Shown one piece after another: positions 57,247 through 64,000 of a stretch of 64,000 nucleotides of DNA. The notes beneath the pieces were generated by a model. It saw nothing but the letters and a program-made list of their open reading frames with translations, made no database searches and was not told the origin of the DNA. Positions within the stretch are counted from its first letter, which is position 1, and each line of letters begins with the position of its first letter. The position numbers and the translations under genes were made by a program. The stretch is from Fomes fomentarius (Eukaryota > Basidiomycota > Agaricomycetes > Polyporales > Polyporaceae), in NCBI GenBank assembly GCA_022606135.1, contig JABYQN010000002.1, positions 1,240,001-1,304,000 of the forward strand, given 5' to 3'.

Positions 57247-60200
57247 TCACATGAACGTTTCGGTCTTCCTCTTCCTGCTCTCCTTCTTCGCAGAATTTCT
57301 CTGGAGCTTTCTCTTCGCTGCTGCGGTAGGGTCGGTGGTGCCCTGGGATACGACGTCAATATAAGGTTCGAATATGAAGTCAAGGTTCAGTACCTGGATG
57401 GCGCGCGCTGTCTTACGCTCTCGTCTGACACCGAGTACTCTCTGCTGGATGCCATTGTACACGTTCGCAAACCTCGTCGTTCCGACTTTCGTTTGAATCA
57501 GGTCCTGCAATTCGACAGCCAAGGTCTTCAAGTCATCTACGCCACAGCATCAAGCACGGAACGCATACAAAAAGCAACATGGTTTACTTACCCATGTGAG
57601 AGTCCCGGATCGTGTCGTCTTCGGTGATACGATAGATAGGGTTCAGCATGTGCGGTAAGAAGCGCTCGACCACATTCACGTCCATGTACGAGACCATCGC
57701 TGCAAACCACTTCAAGACAGATGAAGGTTGCTGCGACCAGTTCTCCTACAGGCCTGATGAATGCCCGTTTAAGCACATATCATGTGGGTGTACGTACCGG
57801 ATTCTTTGCTTTACTGCGACGTCGGATGAGAGCCGACCGTGCTTGGAAGGACATCTTTGAGAACAGTCTTGAAAGCGGGTGACGGTGTTGAACCGCAGAC
57901 GGTTCATCGTCAGCAGACTGCTCGCCGTCATCGTCGTCAGAGACATCATCGTCAGGAAGCGACTCCATGGCACAGAAGCGTTTGCCGATATAGAAGAGGT
58001 TCTTGACGATTTGGAGGCTAAGCTGCTCATCAAGATGCTCGCTTTTCAGCTGAAGCGTCAGCTTCGTCGCGATCTCTTCCAGGCTTGTCTGAGAGAACAG
58101 AGTATCGTCTGACGAAGGAGGAGTAACGGGGACAGCCGCGAAGAGAGATCCGAGGAGGCGACACGAAGCTGTACGAACCCAGGCATGAGGGAATAGAAAT
58201 AGGGTGACTACGGACGACCACTCGACGGCGTCGTCTTGCGTGGTGCATTCAGGCTTCTCGCGCAAGGCCTTCGAGACAGCTAACAAAGTATGGTACGGTG
58301 TCTGCCACTGTTGACCAAGAGCGTCTACCCCGTTTTCCTCATAGTCGCTGCCTTCGTCCGTAGCAGCGGATTCGAGTGCCAAGGCGCTCCGACGAAGGAT
58401 AGCGTTCATGTCCTCCAAGACTGAAGAGAGATACGGCACAGCGTCGCCCTTCAAAAAGTCGATCACCAGACCATACAACTGGGCGGAAACGCGAACGAGT
58501 TGAGGTTGTGCGTGCTGAGTAGCCCACGAGTGAACGTGCGACATGAGGACGTTTCGCTGGTTAGTTTCCAGACGGGCCAGGAGACCCTTGATGAGCTCCG
58601 CAGCCATCTCGCGACACTTCGCAGACTCGTCGTTCGCGACGACCATGACAAGGCCTACGAACAACAAATCCGAGTACTCCTGCACAAGCCCCGCTTGGAA
58701 CTTCGCAATCATCGCACCAAGAAGTTCCATAACAGATCGCCGGCCGCTCTCGTACACGAACGAGAGATTCTTGACGAGGAACGTCATCTGGTTCTTCAAG
58801 CGGCCTTTGCCCTGCGGATAGTCGAGGAGGAACTGGAGGAGCGCCCCGCGACAGAGTTCCTGCACCTGTGGAGACTGGTTGGTGACCATGATCTCCGCGA
58901 CCTTCTCCATGACATCATAGATCTCGGGTACAACGAACCGTCGTGCGATGATAGCGCGAAGCATTGTGAACACAGCTGCCTGGCGTGAAGGCTCTTCAAG
59001 GTCCGGAGCCAGCAGCTCCAGCAGATAGACAAGGTCCTTCTCCTTGACCTGGGCGCCCGGATGTTCGCGAAGAATGGTAGCCAGGGACTTGAACGCGGTC
59101 TGAACGACTTCAGGTTCAGTGGATCCTGCCTGCTTGATGATGTCGATGATCTGACGAATGAACACCGGCAACGATTTATCGATCGACTTCAAAGGACATC
59201 TGACGATGGCAGAAGCTGCCTTCAAGCTTGCAGATACGACTTGCATATGCGATGAGTAGAGTGTGTTTCCGATTACCGCGACCATAGGCTCCAGGCGGGA
59301 GATCACGGCAGCATCCTTGAAGTCAAAGCGACCACGTCGATGCGCCGTGTTAAACAGCTCTAATCCGAACGCAACGAACCTACGATGGTTTCAGCACAGA
59401 ATATCTAGAAGACGCGTAGAGAAACATACCGGAACGAGTTATTTGCGTAGTGGTCATCCTCCGAGTCCACGCGACGCTTCACCTGCACTATGGCGTCGTC
59501 CTTTCGCTTACCGCCCTTCTTGCCCTGGCGAGCCTTAGGTACCTCCTTCAAGAAGCGAGCGTTCTGGCTAATGAGAGTGTGACACAGCACAAGTAGCTCG
59601 GTAGGAACCAAGTGAGCGTTCGAGTTGAGACCGCCTGAAATGCGCCGTAAAAGTTCCTCGACTTGCTGCATCACCTTTAGCGTCTCCGTCTCCTGCATGA
59701 TATTCCGGATAGCTAGGAGCAGACTGCTGATCTTCGGAGGCGTGATGTGCTTAGCCAGGAGAGCGAACGCGTCGACACCCTTTGATGCCGACGCGCGCAC
59801 CTCTCGTAACTTCGTCTTGAAGCCCTCAGCTTGGACGTCCTTTCCAGATTCGCCGAAGATAACCTCGGCGGAGATAGCGGCGATATCGTTGACGCAGTCA
59901 TCGAGCTTGTCGAAGGTCGAAGCGTGGTCTCCTGAGGTGACATGGACAAGAAGAGCATGAACGGAATACGCGAGTACATGCAGGTGAGGGCCACGGAGTA
60001 ACGCGCCCCTCATTTCGCGGACGATGTTGTGAAGGTAAGCAGGTCCGAGGGTACATGCGATGCGGCAAAGTGTCTCTCTCGCAAGGTCTCGTGTCTCTTG
60101 AGACTTGCTGCGTAGGACCTGGCTCAGGACGGTGAGTAGCTTCGAGATTTGGGCGTCACGTTGCTCCAGAGGTAGGTGCTTCGCAATCTGGACGATACCG

Positions 60201-63200
60201 ACCGCAATGGGGATACGGAGGGTATCCTCGGTCTCGTCGCGCTTCTCCAGGTACGATAGCAGGCTAGGGAGTAGACGAGAGTTGACGGCGTCCTGGATGC
60301 GCGCCACTTTCTGTGAGTCCTGGATGGGCTGCGGTGCGGATTGAGGCTCCACGTCCTCTTCTTCGTCTTCTAGTTCCGCTCTTGTCATGCCGACAGCTTC
60401 TTCTTCGCGGACCGCCTCTTCCATCGGGAAGTGGAAGCTATCCAGGGTAGCGACGATAGTGCGCACATAAACACGCTCGGACCCGTCTTTCTGCTTCGCG
60501 GATTTGAGGTATCGCTGTACAAGAGCGTAGTATGCGCCCCAGTTAAGGCGCTTCGCCATATGACCGATGGCGAGGATGGCCTCGTTGACGAGATGATGGT
60601 CGAGCGAGTCCGTCGAGACGACATAGTTACTAACAAGCGGGATGAAGACCTCTGCCAACGTCGTACTCCGTAGGTGTCCTTCCTCAGCGAATTCAGCTAG
60701 ACGGCGGATCGCACGCATCCGACGGTGGATCTGGATGTGGTGGATGTTGTTGAAGAAGTTGGCTTCCTCGTCGCCGCCGGCCAAAAGCACACGCATCTCC
60801 TGAAGGGAGGCAATCTCTGTACACCTTGAGATCGCATGCGAGAGGACGCCGAGGATCTCCGCACGGACGAGCTCCGCTCTTGAACGGAGCCCGTTCTTCA
60901 GACCGGGATACAGGACCCTGAGGAACGTCTCCTCGTGCTCGCCCCGTTTGTCTGCCACATAGTCAATAAAGCGCTTCAGCGCAGTCGCGGCGTTGCTGCG
61001 GATAGTGAGCTCCAGCGGATCCTGGAGGAAGCTCAGCATATTGTAAATGATAGGCAGCCAGTCGCGACAAGCAAGAGTCTTGTATAACGTGTCGTTCAAC
61101 TCTGCAAACGCACTCAACCGACGATCGAAGTCGGGTTCCTCCAGTCGCTTGGTAGAGTACGCGTTGAGCGATTCCATCAATTGCGCGAGAGGCTGGATGG
61201 AGGGCTGGACGTCCGTAAGGGAGAGGAACGCTTTGACGAGTGCGAGACGAGCCTGCCGGGAACGGAGGGTCTGGAAGAGCTGCGAGAGGAGCCCGTACGC
61301 CTTTGTGTAGGCGGTGCTCGTTGGGTCAGACAGTTCCGGGATGAGCGGGAAGACACTACAGAGAATCGTGGTCATGTCGACCTTGATCTTCTCCGGTACT
61401 ACCTTATGCGCCTTGCGCAGCAGAGGCGAGAAGAGGTCAAGGAGCATGGTTGCCTGGGTAGAGTCCGACAGGTACTGCGCGAGCTCGGAGAGAATGGTGA
61501 TCTGTCGGCGACCGAGAACATCCACAACAGCGGAAATGTTGCCCTTGGAGCGTGTGACGAGGATCGAGATATTCGTGAGCAGCCGGGAGACGTGTGGCTT
61601 GAAGACGGACTCAAGGATCGCCTGATCTGCCTGTGAGAGGGCCTGAAGCTGCTCGACGATGTCGAAGACCTTCGAGATCACGGCGGCTTTCACGTTAGTC
61701 GCGATGAGGCAGTCATACACCTTAGGCAATGTACGATCGTCATACCGCACTAGATACACGGCGTACTCTGCTCTCTGCGACCACGCATGGAAGAGGTCGA
61801 GAAGCGCAGAGGGCGATTGCGTATTCTCTTGGTCCAGCATCAGCAGTCGGGGAGAGATGAACGCGCGGTACGCCTCCGCCATGTAAGGCGAGAGGTCGTA
61901 TGAAATGGGAGCGCGGAAGAAGTCGGCAAGACGCTTCAACCCGAGCTGGCGGATATGGCGCAATGCTCTGGACGACCCACTTGTCTGGTCGGGCTGCTCG
62001 TCTTCTTCGATGGCAGCATCGTCTTCCTCCACAACCTCAGCATCATGTTCATCCTTCTGCGCGTCCAGGGACGCCTGCGCGTTTGCAACAAGGTCAAGAA
62101 GAGTCTCCATGAGAACAGGCCATCGAGACACTATCCTAGAAGCAAGATGCTTCAAGACGTCACCAAGGAGGGTGAGAAATCCGACCTGTTGTTTCTCGGA
62201 CGGCTCCTCCAGTACAGGGCGAACGGTAAAGTCACCCTTTTGAGGCTCAGCCGGGCGGTTCTTCCGGATGGGGTGCAACATGAGGTCCACCACCGAAGTC
62301 AGCTCATCATCCGTACATCCAGCGAGCGAAGAGAGGACCGCAGCACGACGATCTGCACCACGCGAGCGACCTTTCCTCTCCAGCATCATACCAAAAAGCA
62401 GCCGTATGATAACATCGACGAGCTCCACCCTCTCGTCGCCGTCTAACTGCGCGAAATCCAGCTGCGTGAGCTCGTCGCGCCACTTCGTATCATCCAACAG
62501 CGTGCGAAGGGAGTCCGCATGCGGGAGCAGGCGCGGTGACTTGTAGTTGAGCAAGCAGGAGAGCGCGAGGCGCTGCAGCGCACGGTCGGGATGGGAGAGG
62601 AGAGAGACGTAGAGGGCGCGCATGGCGTCCGTTGAGCGCAGTGCGTTCGGGTTAGAGAACTTCGCGAATAACTTAAGCCATGCGCTGAGTTTGTGCCGAG
62701 GCAACTTCGAGGAGGCATCGGGGCCGGCCAGGGAGAGGAAGTAAGGGATGAGGTCGCGGTTGTATTTCTCCGCCAACGACGAGCACTCCTCCAGGACAGC
62801 GAGAAGCTGTGTCTCGTACGTCGTCGCGTCGAATCTGTCGCCGGTAAGTTGACTCTGGATGGGATCGCTAAATGAACGTGAATTAGAAAGAAGAGCAGGC
62901 AACCTGACGAACCAGTGTGATGGCCCGCTCGGCGGTAGAGTGACGGAGCCATTTAGCCACTACCACACGGAACTTGTGTGCACTCGGATCCCGCCACGAC
63001 CGCTCCTCTTCCCAGATATCGTCGCCTTCTTCATCTGCACGATCTCCCGCCCACGCGGGATCGGACGCTGAACCGATGCTTGGTGAAGAGGCGGTCTGTA
63101 GTTCCCCAAACAGGAGCCTCCACACCAGATCTCCGAACGGAGAAGATAGATTGTGCAGCGCAACGGCGGTCGGTGCCCAGAGAGGTCGAAGGTTGACTTT

Positions 63201-64000
63201 CAGCTGAGCTGCTGATAGTCAGGACAGACCGCAACATTCATTGGCAGATGAAGCGTACCTATCAAACAGCGCGCACAGATCTCTGCCGCGACTTCGTCCC
63301 CATTCGTCACAGCCACAGGTAGCCGCCCTATCCGCAGGACGCGCTCGCGCACACCTTGTACGTCGATGGATATTTCCTCGACTTGGAGGGCCTTCTTGAG
63401 CAACTCCGCCGGTCCATCTGCTGCTTGGATAACGGATGAGCTAAGCAATCTCAGACTGTTCAGCCGTAACGATTGAGAATGTGACAATAGAGACGTCTTC
63501 AGTGGCTGGTAGACAGTATCGAGAGTCAAGTGCGTGTCCTGCGAACCACTGGAAAGAGAGTCAGCTGGTACCAATTATGATACATGGAAACAGTTTACCT
63601 AGCTCGAATCAGTGACGCCAAGCCTTCCAACGCCCGTCCGGACCATCCCCACTTCTCAACTACCCTCGTGATCCATTTTGCCAAGTCAACCAAGTCCGCC
63701 CACTCTGCCGCAGGTCGCTCGGAGATAGAGGTTGCACACGCGCCGACGACCCACGCCGAGTTGGCGTATGTACTCTCATACTGGGAGCGAGTGTCCTCGA
63801 TATCCAACTCTTTGTCGACGATGCACACGAGAATCTTCGTGAGCGATGGAAGGAGTTTCGACAGCGTGATGACGTGTTCTAGCATTCGAACCTACGAGGC
63901 TTGTGAGTATGTATGCGCGTTGGCAGGGACAAGTAGTACGTACATTTGTTTCTGTGTGTTCCCAAGTCGTAAATGTCGTGTCTACCCACGTCTGGAGACG
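57247..64000 (-). CDS. UTP20: UTP20 / DRIM HEAT-repeat protein, 5' end beyond the window
   Basis: Very long alpha-solenoid protein read from the right edge (TTFTTWEHTETN joined to VRMLEHVITLSKL) to the stop at 57247. Two exons dominate: roughly 62880-59430 and 59380-57800. The family's DRIM region is visible as RYDDRTLPKVYDCLIATNVK and AAVISKVFDIVEQLQALSQ. HEAT-like helices repeat throughout (RALYVSLLSHPDRALQRLAL, EAILAIGHMAKRLNWGAYYA, LVYLLELLAPDLEEPSRQAA). Acidic linkers occur (EVVEEDDAAIEEDEQPD; SDDDDGEQSADDEPS). The end reads AAAKRKLQRNSAKKESRKRK, a basic tail as in other UTP20 proteins. UTP20 is a component of the U3 small-subunit processome in the nucleolus, required for 18S rRNA maturation. 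About 2,000 residues are visible, in line with a family length near 2,500. Codon use is even and no break is seen. Confidence 0.93.

Noticed and set aside
1..64000. CRISPR arrays, riboswitches, rRNA genes, complete transposons with terminal repeats
   Set aside because: None seen on reading both strands; the only clear RNA genes are the two tRNA-Thr copies.

Overview
The window looks like nuclear DNA of a mushroom-forming basidiomycete (Agaricomycetes). Genes are broken by many introns, mostly 50-75 nt with GT..AG ends and CTRAY-type branch sites. Exons are GC-rich. A DUF6533-type seven-helix membrane protein and degenerate F-box/leucine-rich genes, both families greatly expanded in these fungi, are present. 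No bacterial operons, CRISPR arrays or phage genes are visible. Exon boundaries were read by eye from splice signals and protein continuity; they are proposals, not transcript-proven.

Left part (1-13 kb): the 3' end of a TEA/ATTS transcription factor gene (1-1546), then about 11 kb with no intact gene. This gap holds pyrimidine-rich non-coding DNA, short tandem repeats, coding-like relics and an F-box pseudogene with in-frame stops. It ends with a single-exon conserved fungal protein of the 'MGTRH' type (13.15-13.7 kb).

Middle (15-40 kb): a membrane-anchored GH5 exo-beta-1,3-glucanase; a second F-box-like relic; an identical pair of tRNA-Thr(CGU) genes in opposite orientation (19.9 and 26.2 kb) flanking KRI1 and ketopantoate hydroxymethyltransferase (panB); a tandem pair of paralogous coiled-coil proteins of unknown function (27.8-31.0 kb); N-acetylglucosamine-6-phosphate deacetylase; nicotinamide mononucleotide adenylyltransferase; and an 800-residue disordered AT-hook protein carrying KEN motifs.

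Right part (41-64 kb): a DUF6533 membrane protein, a flavin-reductase-like protein assembled through two micro-exons, a UPF1-type SF1 helicase, a phosphatidylserine decarboxylase, a possible small secreted cysteine protein, a dynamin-like GTPase, and most of UTP20, which runs off the right edge.

The genes are mostly unrelated housekeeping loci; I see no metabolic or defence cluster. Loose themes are ribosome biogenesis (KRI1, UTP20), cell-wall sugar turnover (glucanase, GlcNAc-6-P deacetylase), cofactor synthesis (panB, NMNAT) and phospholipid/membrane remodelling (decarboxylase, dynamin). The least explained items are the coiled-coil tandem pair, the AT-hook/KEN protein and the cluster of unusually long introns. 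I found no convincing undescribed multi-gene system.
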